Of a stretch of DNA of 64,000 nt, positions 23,640-37,600 are shown one piece after another. This DNA is from Chrysomallon squamiferum (lineage: Eukaryota; Mollusca; Gastropoda; Neomphalida; Peltospiridae), in the NCBI GenBank assembly GCA_012295275.1, contig CM022665.1:26193446-26257445 (forward strand), written 5' to 3'. Under the pieces are notes generated by a model that was not told the DNA's origin, did no database searches, and saw only the letters and a program-made list of their open reading frames with translations. Numbering within the stretch: position 1 is the stretch's first letter; every line of letters starts with the position of its first letter. The translations under genes were made by a program, and so were the position numbers.

Positions 23640-26510
23640 TTAGTAAATGCCAGCCTTAGAGCTTCTGGCAGCAAGTGCTTCCCCTGCCACACCTAGCCAG
23701 CGACCCTTCGATCCAAAGCTGTGTTTCTTATAACCTAGCAGGTAGATGATAGTAACTTAGCATTAAAAGAGAATGGAAATATTTTACAGAAAGCATATTG
23801 GATGACTGTAAACAGCAGACATTTACAATCTGAATTACATGGATGACCATCAAGTGAATTTAAAAAAACCCTAGTAACAGCTGCATTATTTTCAGTCGAT
23901 ATTCTTAAATTTTAGACCAGTCATTTAACTTCGGATTCATGTTTTGTAAATGACATCTGAAAAAAAAAATATATTTTTTACTTTTATACTTTTATTTATT
24001 TTATTTTATTTTATTATTTTTATATATATATTTTTTGTTTTCATTATTTTTGTTAATTACTGTTAGCAATATTTTAAATTTTTCTTTTTTCTTCATTATT
24101 ATTTATTTGTTATTTTATTTTTTTATATCTGTGGTTGAAAGAAAAAATAAATTACATAGTTTTGTAAAACTGAATTTGTAACAGGCTAATGTTGGGAAGG
24201 TCATTTGGTAATTAGGGCAGTTGCTTTATTAATAATATTATTTTTGTATTATAATCTCCTGTTGGTTGTGGAAATTAAAATTATCTGAAAATTGTTATTT
24301 GCAATAGTATAGGTAAAAAAAAAAAAAGGCACTAAAACTACAAGTCAAGTCTACTGGACTGGAAACAAAGGCACATTAAAGAAAATATTCTTAAATATAT
24401 ATTATATGGGATATTATATTCTGTGTGTATATATATATATATATATACATGGTATTAAAGTTTTGGTTAAATATGAAAGATTTCTAAAAGCAAGAACAGT
24501 GTTAAGCTAAGCATTAGAAGGATTATCTATACTGGATTATATAGATGTTCAGGTTTCTCACAATCAATATCGTTGAGATCTTTTGCTCAAAAGGTAGCAT
24601 CTTTCTCTTTCATATGCTGAAATAGATATCATATTTAAACCAAGCTAGGAACTTTTCAGTATTTTATTTTATATTGTGAACTTGTTAGAGACACTGCATA
24701 TCATAATTAAAATAGCTAAGTGGATTTTTAAACAAAACAGAAAAATTAAATATTTTGTTGTTTCAACAGTGACAGATTCCTTGTTTTCCTTTGACATTCT
24801 TAAACTTTACTGAGAAATATAAACTCTGTTGTATTACAACATAAAATAAAGTTAGAGTATTTTAAAATTAACAAAAATGGCAAGATGAAGTTTTTGAAAT
24901 GTTGCTTTGCAATACATTTGACATATTCCAAGAATTAAATCAAATGTGTAGCAACTTTCATGTTAAATATTGCTTTAGTAAGTTAGCAAATGGCATAGAC
25001 ATTAACATTATTATTTAAAAAGTAATAAAAACAGCTGGATGAACAAAGGAATATCAAATATTTCTTCAAGAAAAGAAATATTAAAAGACAGGTTACCTCA
25101 CAGATATTTATTTTTCTTAAAACATTACAAAAGGAAAAAAAAGAAAAAATTCTGTGCAAAACTCACTTTAAAATGACACTTGTGTTTCATACCGAACAGT
25201 GTTAATATTAGCAACAAATTTTGTTAGAACACTTACAGTCAATGGGCTTTGAATCTTTATACCAGTACTCAAAGCCTTGCTTAGCTCGCTCATTAAAACT
25301 GCTGCTTCTCTTGGGACGATTTGCTTGTCTGGCAAGACGTGGAGAGATAAACATGGACAGATCAGGAGGTTCCATCATTTCTTCTGGTGGGTAGAAATAA
25401 TTTTCTTCTGTTTTCACAGTTCCTGAATTTATGAAAAAAAGGTAATTAATTTTTTTGCAATTTTGCATGGTCTTGTATCATGTTCCAATATCTACTATTT
25501 TATGGTGGATATGTAAGTTTTGGAATTGACAGTTAAACTGTTTAATCAAAGTCTGAAGTTAGTCCATCCTATTTCAGTACTCCAGAAATATGAGCTTCCC
25601 CACTTGTTAAGTCAGCATAAAACGTCTCTTACTACTTAAAGGTAAATGGTAGCATCACATTTATTTTCATTTGTTATGCTGTTATTATATCTAGTAATAA
25701 CAATTAAATTTTCTATTACCATCAATAAAAACAAGATGATTTCCTCCACTGTTGATACAAGCTTTAATATGTCTCCAAGGACTTCCTAGACGACCAGAAC
25801 GGTAACTAAAATTAAAGAAAACACTTTAAATTATTTTCATAAATTGTAATTATTCCAGAATAATTTACTTCTAATAATAAATTGCAGGAATGTAGTTGAT
25901 TATCTAAAAGAATAATTATATAAGAATATAATATTAGTGTGTACATTTAAACACATTAGTAAACATTTTACATTTCTGTAACATGTAAAGTAAAAATCAG
26001 AACCCAGCAATTGTTTTTCATCTTTCTAAATATTACTTCCTATGTGGTAAATATTTACATTGGTCGTCGTGGAGATGGTGGGTGTTGTTTCCACTGTCGG
26101 TAATAATACTGTCTGTTGACTGGATCCATGTGTCCAGTGTAAGGATTTTCACTATCTACTTCCCTAACTCTACCTCGTTCTGTCTGAAAATACATAAAAA
26201 AAAACAATAAAAAAACAGCATAAAATCAATATCTTCTGTGTAATCTTTTCCTTTTGGTAAAAAGATACATCAGCTAATTCATTTTTGAAAAATAATATAT
26301 TTTAAATAAATAGTAAATATAAATGAAACATTTTTTAAAATCTCAGCAAATTTATTATATAGTTCTTGGCTATTTTTTTCTTTTTTTTTTTTTTTTTTTT
26401 TAAAAATTACTGCTAATCTTGCAAAAATAAATTGATCTTCAGATTAGGGTGAAAGTTTCAAAATTATAATAATATATCTTGTCTGTGGCAAATTTTTAAA
26501 ATACAATTGA

Positions 26511-26544
<34 letters not shown>

Positions 26545-28481
26545 ATCATTATGTAACATCATATAATCTGCATACCAAATTATTGCATGAATTTACTATT
26601 ATTTTGAGAAATTTTGTTTATTTGTTTGTTTGTTTGTCTGTCCTTGTTGTATTTATTTTAAAAACAAATTTTCACCTGTATTCCAACGTCAAACCCTGAG
26701 TTACGAGTCGAGGGACGAGATCGTCTGCGTACACTGGGCTGCATGAGATGATCGTCTGGAGCCAGATACGGCATTCTTTCATAAGGCATACTAAACAACA
26801 AACACAAACAAGTAATACAACCACACTTCAAAAATAACATATAAATTAATATGTTTTAAAAAGCAAAGCTTTCATATTATTTTTCTAAATTTGCAATTCC
26901 ATTTTTTATAAAAACTGAGATTTAAAATTTTACACACACATAACACACACATGAGTCACTTATACGGATAGTGAGATAAATTATTTATTTTCAAACTATA
27001 GTAGTTTTTTTTTTATTAATAAATTCTTTTTATCTTTACTAAGCATGATTTAAGTAATAATGAATAATTATGAATATGATTTGAATAAAATAAATAATCA
27101 TGCATACAAAATTAATAATTTTACTTCAGTAACAGCTTGTTGACTGTTTTGCTGGATTAGCTAAAGCTCAAAGACCTTAACAATTGAAATGCATATGTTG
27201 AACTTTTTAACCTTGTCAACAACTGAAATGTGTTACATTAAACAGTGACATAAATAAATATGCAGTTAATAATAATAAATGTCACCAGCAATATTCATAC
27301 ATCTGATACTGAATAATAGCGCAATGAAAATTTAAACAATTTATATATTGTGAGAAAGTATTATTTTAACATATTGATTCATTTAAAGTGTACCTGATAA
27401 TATAAACAAATAGCTAAAATATATTTTATCACCTGCACCAACCTTTGCTAATAATATATTAACAGAATGAAGAGATGTATTACTGTTATATGTAGAGAAA
27501 AGTTAAATAAAATTAAATGAAATAAAAATTAAAAAACCACAAAACAGCAACTCAGAACTAACAAACAGACCAAGTAGTTAATTGCAGTTTCTTTTCTGCT
27601 GTCAACTACATTTTTCTAAACATTTCTGTGTCCAAAATAGTGTCAAGAAAAAAACAGAAAGTGATTCTCATGAGCTATTTTACATATAAAATTTATTATC
27701 AGCAGAAATCAATGTCTAGATACACATATGTAAAATACATTCAGCCTGCATAGTCATACCAATATATTTTAACTAACTTACATTGGTTCTGAATCCTTAA
27801 CTCATAAAAAAACAAGTGAAACCTAACAAAAATGAACCATTCAGTTTTACATCTGTTTGTTTTATACTAGAAAGTTGAGACTGTTTCCTAAATAACAGTT
27901 TACAAGTGTAAACAACAGTTTAAGGATGGGTGATAGTCTAAGGGAACAGAAGAGTTCTTGTTATTTATTGGTACAATAAAAGTACTGAGGTAAAAGTAAA
28001 TGTGTCTGGTTGGGAAATATTATTATAAACATCACAAGGGTTTAATATGTTTGTCAGTCAGGGAAGAGGGAAGTGAGCAAATGCTTTAAAAATGTGCAAA
28101 GAAATTGAAAATGAACATAAATATTGTGGTATTTTTGTGCTTAAATGTGCTTATATTTCTCACATGTAAATTCTTTTTTATTTTTATAATCAAATAATTT
28201 TGAAAAATGTGAAATGTTATGTTGAGGTTTTTCATTCAACATATTAATAGTTATAAAATACATATTATTTTTAGCTGAAAGTCAAACAATATTATGGAAA
28301 CAGTTGTACAACTAAACATACAAGCTAAATATTATGCTTTATCTTGTTTAGCTTTTTAACTTCAGATAACTAGAACATAAAGTAACAATTTATTTATTTT
28401 TAATGTTATCTAATAGTAAATATTTATATTTTGAAAATTTGCTGAATATAGATTTCTTTTAACATATTCTTTTCATTTTAC

Positions 28482-28512
<31 letters not shown>

Positions 28513-30933
28513 TGTTGTTATCCATGCAATAAATCAAAAATTCAAACAATGTTACATGTTTACAACTTGGCAACAAATCATAAAACTTTTTTTAATGGAA
28601 TGAATAAAGGTGAGGGAAGGTACAACGATTGATGTTTATTTGTGCATGGGTCACAAACATGCAATAAACAGGACAGTGCAGACATTTTGAAGTGGGTTTT
28701 TTTTGTTTGTTTTTTTTGGCAGGCAGACAACACACTGTGTTTGCTTGTACTAATCAACATACTCTGGTTTTATGGCAGTTGGTATCTCAGGAAGAATGGT
28801 GGCACCCTCAGCTTTACTGAATAAATTATAAACAGAATGTAAAATAGCAGAGTACTGCATATCAATGAGATATGTGAATAACAAAACAAAAACAGTTCTG
28901 CTGATTTCAGAAATAAAATATTACAGCTTTCTTATTCCATTGCTTAATGTATTACTCATAAATGTAAAAGGATTGCAACAAAATTCGATTCTGTTTTACT
29001 TTTTTTTTAAATTCCTAATTTTATTTATTTATTTTATTACTTTTATTGGTTTGTTACTGCTGTATTTATTTTTATTTTTTTATTTTTTTATAAATAAAGA
29101 TATAAAATGTTAATACAGTCTGACATGACAGTAAATCTTTCCTATATAAATGACCTCAGTAAAATGTTTTTGGCTTAATGAAATTAACTTAATAATTTTG
29201 GTATTTGGTGAGAAAATGTAAAACAGTTCATCACATTCATAAATACTGATACCTGACAATCATATTACAAAACATTTTAAAATATATTCTTAAATTGGTA
29301 CTTGCAAGAATGCACTTAGATGTTAATATAGCTAAAAACAATTACAGGACAAACACCATAGACCTACACCAGACCTGAATATATATTACAAAAGTACAAG
29401 TCTCTTTAATAACCAAGACAGTATGAAATTTTAATAAATATTTAGAAATAATAATGCAAAAATTAATATATAAACAAAATTTCAGTGTTTTTTTTTTTAC
29501 ATAGAGCTATTATGATCATATTAAATTACATTGGAGTTCATAATTTTTAAGTGAAGTGGTAACAGGGATGGACCAATGAATTCATCTAAGAGGAACACCA
29601 TTATAATGGTAGTATCAATATGAAGATTAAATTTCAAAAATAAAGAAGTGAATAAATAAAATAAAATAACATAAAAAAATACACCACCAAAATATATGTA
29701 CAATTATTGAATATATATATATATATATATATATTGAGAAAAGTCCCAGTCATCTCTGGTCGATGAAAATAAGAAAAAAAAAAAAAATACAATACTAGAA
29801 ATAAATAAATAAAAATATGAATGCCATTAATATGCTTCCTGAATCTAATTATATACATTCAAAAGAAATTTAAAAATGTTGTGACAAAGGTCAGCATTTA
29901 ATGTAATCCTGAACTGCTAAATCACAGAGATTTTTGAAGTAGGTTACATGTATAAAGCTTTCCATTGAGTCTGTATTCATTTTCTGTTAATCATTCCTGC
30001 CAAATGTGTGCTTGTTGATATGAAAAGAATTCAAAAGAACTTAAGGTACCAATACATTCTGTATTACTGTGCACAGAATGAGACACTCAAAGTAGATATT
30101 GTTGTAATTTAAAAGAATAACAATGTCTGTTGTTAGAAACAAAATGTCCAACATCCATTTTTAAAATCTTTAATAACTAATACCAATTATTTACATTTTA
30201 TTATAAATTATATTATTTTTATAATTTTTATTTTTTATTTTTTTATTTTTATTTTTTTATTTTTATTTTTTTTTATCAAAGATAAAAATTTAATTTGGTT
30301 TTATTTATTTATTTTTTTTTTTTTATTATTATTATTTTAATCTTTGTTGGGTTTTTGGGGATTTTTTTTTTTAATTCATTATTTCAATATTTGAAATTAC
30401 AATCATATAAAACTAGATCGTGATTCTTTTTCTTTTTTTTCTTTTTTTCAAAAAGATCACATACCATGTTTATGCAAATATCTACAGACATGACAGGGAA
30501 TTTAAAAGAACAAAAAAAAAAAAAAAAAAAAAGAAACCTAAATATTTCAAAATGAAAAAAAAAATAAAATAAATAAAACACCTAAAATTAAGAATAAAAT
30601 AAATATAAGTAAACATAAAATAATACTCTTAAACTATTTGTAAGTGAAATATTTTATAGCTATTTTTGAAATCACAATTCATAAATACAGACATTATGTA
30701 ACAAAAATAAAAGAAGTAATGTTCAGTGGAATTGTCCTGCCAGGATTAAGTTCATTTGGCCTAAATAATATGCAGTACATATGACACTAAAGAGTTTCCT
30801 TGAAAAGAATAATATATTATAATTGATAAATTTATAATTTACCCTGTTAAATAAGAAACATGATATAATAAAATCTCTACACTTACTCTGCCAGGTAGTC
30901 ATAAGATGTCCTTGCTCTTCGGAATCCTTCCAT
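23640..30933 (-). CDS. Unrecognised 217-residue Arg/Pro/Tyr-rich protein
   Basis: Six coding exons join in frame with GT-AG introns: 30887-30933, 26676-26790, 26059-26183, 25720-25805, 25237-25422 and 23640-23734 (stop TAA). The protein starts MEGFRRARTSYDYLADMPYE and ends GEALAARSSKAGIY. It is basic, rich in Arg, Pro and Tyr, and has no signal peptide, membrane segment or obvious coiled coil. Notable stretches are VRRRSRPSTRNSGFDVG, PYTGHMDPVNRQYYYRQW, PPDLSMFISPRLARQANRPK and QGFEYWYKDSKPID. Exon GC content is clearly above the introns and all phases agree, so the gene is real. I recognise no domain. Short aromatic/proline motifs of this kind occur in microtubule-associated and ciliary proteins, but that is only a guess. 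The last exon is the least certain, resting on phase fit and a CTGCTAG acceptor. Confidence 0.8.
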
Positions 30934-30967
30934 TGCTGTTTTGTACAAAAATCAATAGAAAATATCT

Positions 30968-31033
30968 TTAGATTGTGTCTGGTGTTGTATCTTTAGCATC
31001 AGTGTCTTCAGTATTCTTCAGATCAGTTAGCAT
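30968..31033 (-). other. Upstream ORF in the leader of the 217-residue gene
   Basis: A 21-codon frame (MLTDLKNTEDTD to PDTI, stop TAA) begins 100 bases before the main ATG in another frame. A TTTTTCAG acceptor at 31045 could start the exon that carries it. If the leader is not spliced again at the AACAG just before the main ATG, this ORF would be in the mRNA and could lower translation. Confidence 0.35.
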
Positions 31034-31606
31034 TAATGTCACACCTGAAAAATGTTAATTTCCATAAATTTACAAGGTAAAATATTCAGGAATCTCTCTC
31101 AAGCTCTGTGTGTGTGTGTGTGTGTGTCACTCAGACTAACAAGTGGATGGGCATATCAGAAGAAAAGTGTAAACAAAACTGAAAGAAATTAATGTATGTT
31201 AAACCAGGCTATGTACAACTAACTGAAGTTATAACATTTTTTTCTGGCTATACACGGGTACATTAGGTTGGTAGAAAAAAAAAAAATTAAAAGGCTGTTT
31301 GCCAAACATGATAATATATTCAGCATTTAATTGCTAATGTTTTATTTAACATTAACAATGTAAAAAAATCCTTTGAATTGTTCAGATAACATCTAACATA
31401 AAACTCCTCTACTCTTATGGTTGAGTGATTTTCATTTTCAAACTAAATCTATAAAAAAACATGAACTCAGTTGTAAGAAATATCTTGCAAGTATTAGTAA
31501 ATAGACTGATAGATATAATAATGATAGAAATTATTATTAGCATTATTATTCAGCAATACTTTTAGAAGTAATACAGATTTACATTTATTTGAATAAACAG
31601 TGACAA

Positions 31607-31652
31607 ATTTTTATTTATTTATTTATTTATTTATTTTTTAAATCAGATTTCA

Positions 31653-31715
<63 letters not shown>

Positions 31716-31731
31716 AATAAATAAATAAATA
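31607..31731. repeat. TTTA / AAT / AAAT compound microsatellite
   Basis: A TTTA array (31607-31640), then an AAT array (31654-31709), then an AAAT array (31706-31731). The first and last arrays are complementary and could pair across the middle one. Confidence 0.9.
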
Positions 31732-32144
31732 TATATGTGTATAAAGTAACAATAGCAGATGACACTAACCACGAAGTTTCTAATATAGATGTGTCTGCCT
31801 GACAGCCAGTCTCACTGCCATCAATATAAATACTGTTAATAATAACCACAAACCCTTATGTTGGGCAGATAACCCAGTCAGTTATATTAATTGAAGAGAT
31901 AACATCTGTTTGAACAGTGGCTGTAAAATCACATATCTAATAGTAACAAAATCAGATCTTTTGTGTTTGTTTAAACAAAATATATAATACCCACTGAATA
32001 AGTAATATTCATAATATAGACACCATGAAAATAAATTTATTGTAAGATCTCTCATTACCAGCTTGAAACCTGATATAATTCTAAATAGTAATAACCAAAA
32101 CATTCTTGGCATATAAATATGAAAATAATAAATAAGTAAATATG

Positions 32145-32250
32145 TGTATATATATATATATAAATATACACAAACACACACACACACACGCACACGCACA
32201 CACACACATACACATAAACATACATACATACATATAAACATACACCCACA
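32145..32250. repeat. TA / CA / CATA compound microsatellite
   Basis: TA run, then CA run with CG interruptions, then CATA units. Confidence 0.85.
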
Positions 32251-32839
32251 TACTAATTTTTAGAATTTAAAAAGTCAAACTATTAAAAGAAAACAAATGT
32301 ATTACAAAAAAGTATCCAAAGCAGATAAATAGGAAACTGATAAGTCATTGAAAAATAACATTATAAATTCTAATAATTAAAAAGTCAAAATAAAACTAAA
32401 CAATATTTAAAAATCTAGAAAGAGACAAATTAAGAAAGGTTAATGTACTTACAGTCTGATAACTTTGTAACTACTTGACAAATATTAAGAGTATTTGAAA
32501 AATCCGGATAGGTGACTTTTTAATTATGAGAAAAATAATTTACCTTTAAGCCCGGATCTACAACTGACTACAGACTGCTCTGACAAATATATGCAGAATG
32601 AAACTCTAACTGCATGTTACCTGTAATGGTAGACCAATGTCTTGTTGCTAGGCTGCGACAGGTAGGTGAAAGTTGATGGTTCACACCATGATTTCATCAA
32701 ATGTTTATATGGTATTATCTAAGCTGCCTGTCACAGGTGACTTGTTCAATAAACGCAGGTAAATTGATCTTATCCGTGTAGGCCTGAGTTAACACAACTG
32801 TAGTAATCTGTACAAGGAAAGTGTGGTGGTCGTGACTTG

Positions 32840-33047
32840 TGATATACACAGAGGCTCAGCGTGCGTGTTTGTGTGTGACAGTGTGTGAATGAGTGTGAGT
32901 GTGAGTGTGAGTGTGAGTATGTGAGTGAGTATATGTGTGTGTGAATGTGTGTGTCTGTGTGTCAATGTGTAATGTGTGTGTTTTTGTTTGAATGTTTTAT
33001 CTATGTATATGTATTAGTATATACACAGAGGCTCAGCATATGTTGTA

Positions 33048-33089
<42 letters not shown>

Positions 33090-33170
33090 TGTGTGCGCGT
33101 GTGTGTGTGTATGTGTGTGTGTGTGTGTTTGAATATTTTAACTATGAATATGTATGGGTATATATTGGTA
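32840..33170 (+). repeat. Duplicated TG-rich unit
   Basis: The 17-mer ATACACAGAGGCTCAGC occurs at 32844-32860 and 33021-33037. Each copy is followed by long TG-type tracts and then by GTTTGAAT(G/A)TTTTA with related downstream sequence (from 32986 and 33127). This marks a tandem duplication whose inner TG arrays have since changed length. Confidence 0.75.
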
Positions 33171-34469
33171 AGTATAAATATTTATACCAGCAAATGCACC
33201 CATTAACAAACACATACACTAAGCTTAATTAACTATATATATTTAAACATAACTTTATTATTATGCTATTAATATTAATTATAATTTCCTTCCCATGCTA
33301 TAACAGAATAATTTTAAGAAATTTAATAAAAAGTGTCATAGACATGTTCCATTAGATTATAATTTGTTCCTACTCTAGATTTTAATAAAAAGAAAAATGA
33401 CAGTGGCAGAAAATATTAATATATCTCTAGAAGTTTATTTGAAATGTCCTAACCCAGCTATATCACATGTTGAAACATGATTTACAAAATGAAACAGTAT
33501 TTGCTTGTAACAACAACATTTGTGTTGTCTCTAAGCCTTCTTTAACACACATATATAATATGCTTAATATATATATATAAATATATATATCTTCTCAGCT
33601 CTGTTTTTGCATATTAAACACATGTAACCCATGTAGTAAATTACAGCAGTATTATCTCTTGTACATATTGAAATAAAGAAAAAAATCTCCATACTGTAAA
33701 TGACCTGTTCAGACTGACTTTTTTGTAAGGGACAAGTCACCCATAAACTGATTAATGTGTTTATAATGCAATGACTGTCGTTTGAACTCCAGGCAATTTT
33801 GGGCAGTGAGCCAACAAATACAAGGGCAGATCCAAAAATAATATTGCAGAAGAAAAAAAGAAACGAAGAAGATAATTTAAAAAAAAAAAAAGTTACTAAA
33901 AACTCCTATTTTTACTTTGAATTATATTTCAGTGAAAAAAAATATATATTCATTTTAAAGAATGGCTACTGCTAAAATAGAAAACAATTTCTTTAGCTCC
34001 CAAAATTATTTGTATAGCTGTATCAAAAGAGCCAGTTCGTTCCCTACTGATATATTTCTAGACCCATTTAATGGGGGCTTTTTTTTTTCTCTCTCTCTCT
34101 CTCTCTCCAACACCTGTAGATACTGCAGTGTATTAAGAAAGATCTGATGTAGTGATTGAATTGAAGTTCAAAATTCTGTGTTTACACATTTAAAGTTGAA
34201 GAGGAGATTACACAGACACAAGATTAACGTAGATTAACTTATTATAAAACATTTGAGACAGGCATATTTTTTACTGGTTAATGGTAAAATAAATAATTAA
34301 TATTGATTTTTCATTTCAAACATTTTTTAAAATAATTTTTTATTTTATTTATTACATGTTCAGGAATTCAGAAATTGTTTTGGAACAATATATTTATAAA
34401 TGTTTACTAAACATAAAGAGCTTATTTTTTGTTTTTGTTTTCAGTTAACCAATGTTTTGGACAAATACA

Positions 34470-34622
34470 CATACACATGCAGACAAATATATATCCATAC
34501 ATACATACATATACACAAGCATACCCATACATGTATAAGTACATACACATACGCATGCATACCCACACACACATACACATTCAGACATACACACACACAG
34601 AGACTACATGCACGCACACACA
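34470..34622 (+). repeat. CATA/CACA cryptic simple repeat
   Basis: Irregular mixture of ACATAC, CACACA and CATGCA units; open frames through it are low-complexity artefacts. Confidence 0.8.
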
Positions 34623-37600
34623 GACAATTATAGTTTGTGAAATATGAGAAAAATCAACACCTTTATAAACTGAACATTTTATTTGATTCCACTGACAATT
34701 GGTTTATAGTACTGTTGTTAACAAAGAATAGTAAACACTGAACAAAATAAAACAACAATCACATGCAGGGAAATATATACAAAGTACATTTAGGCACTTT
34801 ATAATTGTTTGTATATGCAAAACATGAAAGTGGAAGAGAACAAATCAGAATTTCATTAAAAAAGAAAACGTATTTGATGGCAACTATTTTTCAAAATAAA
34901 TTAATTTCTGTTCGGTTTTTTTCAACCTCCAGAATTATGCCTAATTTTCTGATATACATCCATTATTCACCTTTAGCCAAAATTTGAGTGCTGTCTTATT
35001 TCAAGTTTTAAACATGTCATGTGCAAATAGTTTTTGTTTGAATATTTGTTGATGTTAAACATTTTAATCAGAGAGGAAAAATGTAATGTAATTAAAATAA
35101 TAATAATAAAAGAACAAAAATTCAGAAAACAACAAAGAAATGTGTGTATCATGTCAAACATTTTCCTTTTGCTTTTGCTTTTTATTTTATATATTTCAGT
35201 GAAAGGAATTCCAAACATTACTATTTGCCTTTTGAAATATTGCTACATACTGTCACAACAGAAGCCAGTTGGGTTAAAGGTTATTTCCATATTACTTTAG
35301 CATAAGCAGAGTTCTACTTGAGAGATTTTTATATGATATTTCACAAATAAACTTCTGTCATTGAAGGGAATAACACTAACAATGTTTTAACATAGCTTTT
35401 ATGAACATCTGTTAGGTGTCAAACATATGGTTATTTGTATATTTTTTACACACTAGCAATTAATCAACTACCAAGTATGTTTATATCTACCATTCTACAA
35501 CATACCACAGCCTGTGATAAATTGGTCATGGCACACTGGCTTAAATGAGAAAAAACTTAATTAATTCCTGATTAGACATCAGAGGAAGCTAACACCAAAT
35601 ACATTATCGGTTTAATTGATTCTGCCATCCACCATGCAAACCAAAGAACTATATATTATTCCTGTTCTTTACTGCAAGCATCCTCTCTGAAAAAAAAAAA
35701 AAAAAAATCTTCTAAATTAAATCGTGGTGTTGTTTGTTAATAGATAATTCATTCGTCTGTACTTGTTAACTTTATGACAATTGTACAGAACTATTCTGAA
35801 ACTGACACAACATGATTATCACGTGTGGTGTGCCTCTCTGCTGCACGGTGGACATCCTACACACAAACACAAATCAATCCAATCAATAACTAATCATCTT
35901 TTTACGTCTCTAGGTGTATCAGCTTCAGTTTCTAATGCAGTGAAATTAGAACTTTCGGATGTGAGAATGTAATTTGTTAAGTGTTGTTATACCCATCTGT
36001 CATGTAATAGTTATAAAAAATTACAACTGGATCACAGTGAAGTTTTTAAAAGCTGAAGATGATTCTTTTTTGAAGGAAGAAATACAAAATAAATATTAAA
36101 ATATATATGTGCTTGGTTTTGGGCTGAGTTTTCTAATAAGTCTTTTTTTTTTTCTTTTGTCTTTTTGTATTTGTTAAAACGTTTAAATATTCTTTTTCAT
36201 TGTCATCTTTCAAAACTGACATTTTTATGATTTTGGAGTTTTGGGAAAAACAAATTTACCATCTTTATCCAACTAAACAGAAATGTATTAATGCACACAA
36301 ACACACACACACAGCATGCATTGGATTAGATTAAAATGCATAGAACTCTAACAACAAATACCCTTCAAATAACAATAATTTGCTTCACAGAACTTTCAAA
36401 ACATTAATTTTATATGTAAGCAGTTGACTGATTTAGAAACACTATTGCCCAGAATATTAGTTTTAAATAACTTATACTTAACCATAATGATCTTTGATCT
36501 TTACATTTAATCTGGTTATTTGAAGAGATAATATTATATGAAAAAAAGAGCTTAAACTCTGTATGTTACATACTCATTGACAAGTTTATGTTATAATTTA
36601 TTATCCTCTCAAATGAGATTATCTTAAAAATCTACAATATAACACATCAAAAGCCACTACAGTTTAGTTAAACTGTGTATGTTACTGATAAGCCATTTAT
36701 CCCCGTCTTCAAGATTTCTGAGTAATTGTGCTGGTAATCCAAACTCTTGTTCAGATTTTTGGAAACAGTGGCTTAGCCAGAGAATAGGGTGAATATTTTA
36801 ATGGGGAAAAAGGAAGAAACATTTTATTGAAGGACACATTCAACACTTTTTCACTTATGGTTGTATGATGTTGTACATATGGACCAAACAGATAATACAA
36901 AAGAAACATGTTGTCATCACATAATAGGCTTTTTTTATTTTATTTTTATTAGCAGCAAATAGATTTTTTACATGTACCTTTCAATAAACAATAAACAGGA
37001 AAGCACTTATTACCAAATTACAACACATCATTTCAGAGGGGAAATATGTCATAGCAAATTTTTAACATGATTAATGTAAATTTATGATTTTAACAGTTAT
37101 ATGACAGAATTTTATAGAGAAATGACAAAACAAGACAATTCATTCTGTTAATTTTAACATTAACAGCATTATTTCAGTTTTAGCATTTATATTTTCTATT
37201 CTGCAATGTAAAATTTATAAAAAATATCTTCTAAAAAGTTATATAATATTAATGCATTTGAGACTGGCTATTGGTTTGGTTCCATATGTGTTATATTATT
37301 TAACATTTTATAGATCAGTTATTTCATAATTTGTAATTTAAAAAAAAAAAAAATTTCAACCCAAAACTAATTATCACTATTTCATATGTGACAACAATAA
37401 AATCAGGCTTCTCTTCATTAGAACACATTTTAATATAATAGTAACCATAACAGTGTAGACTAGAATGATACCAGTTGAATGGTGTCAGTAATATCCATTA
37501 TGTTGTGTGAACAACAAAATGTCTGACATGATATAATGTTATTTCATACTTTGTTCAATACATTATTGGTTTTGTGATCAATAAATTATGAACAGAAAGC

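Noticed and set aside
32055-32249. Val/Cys-rich open frames on the minus strand
   Set aside because: Translation of TA/CA repeats, as are those at 32945-33232, 34400-34647 and 60971-61202.
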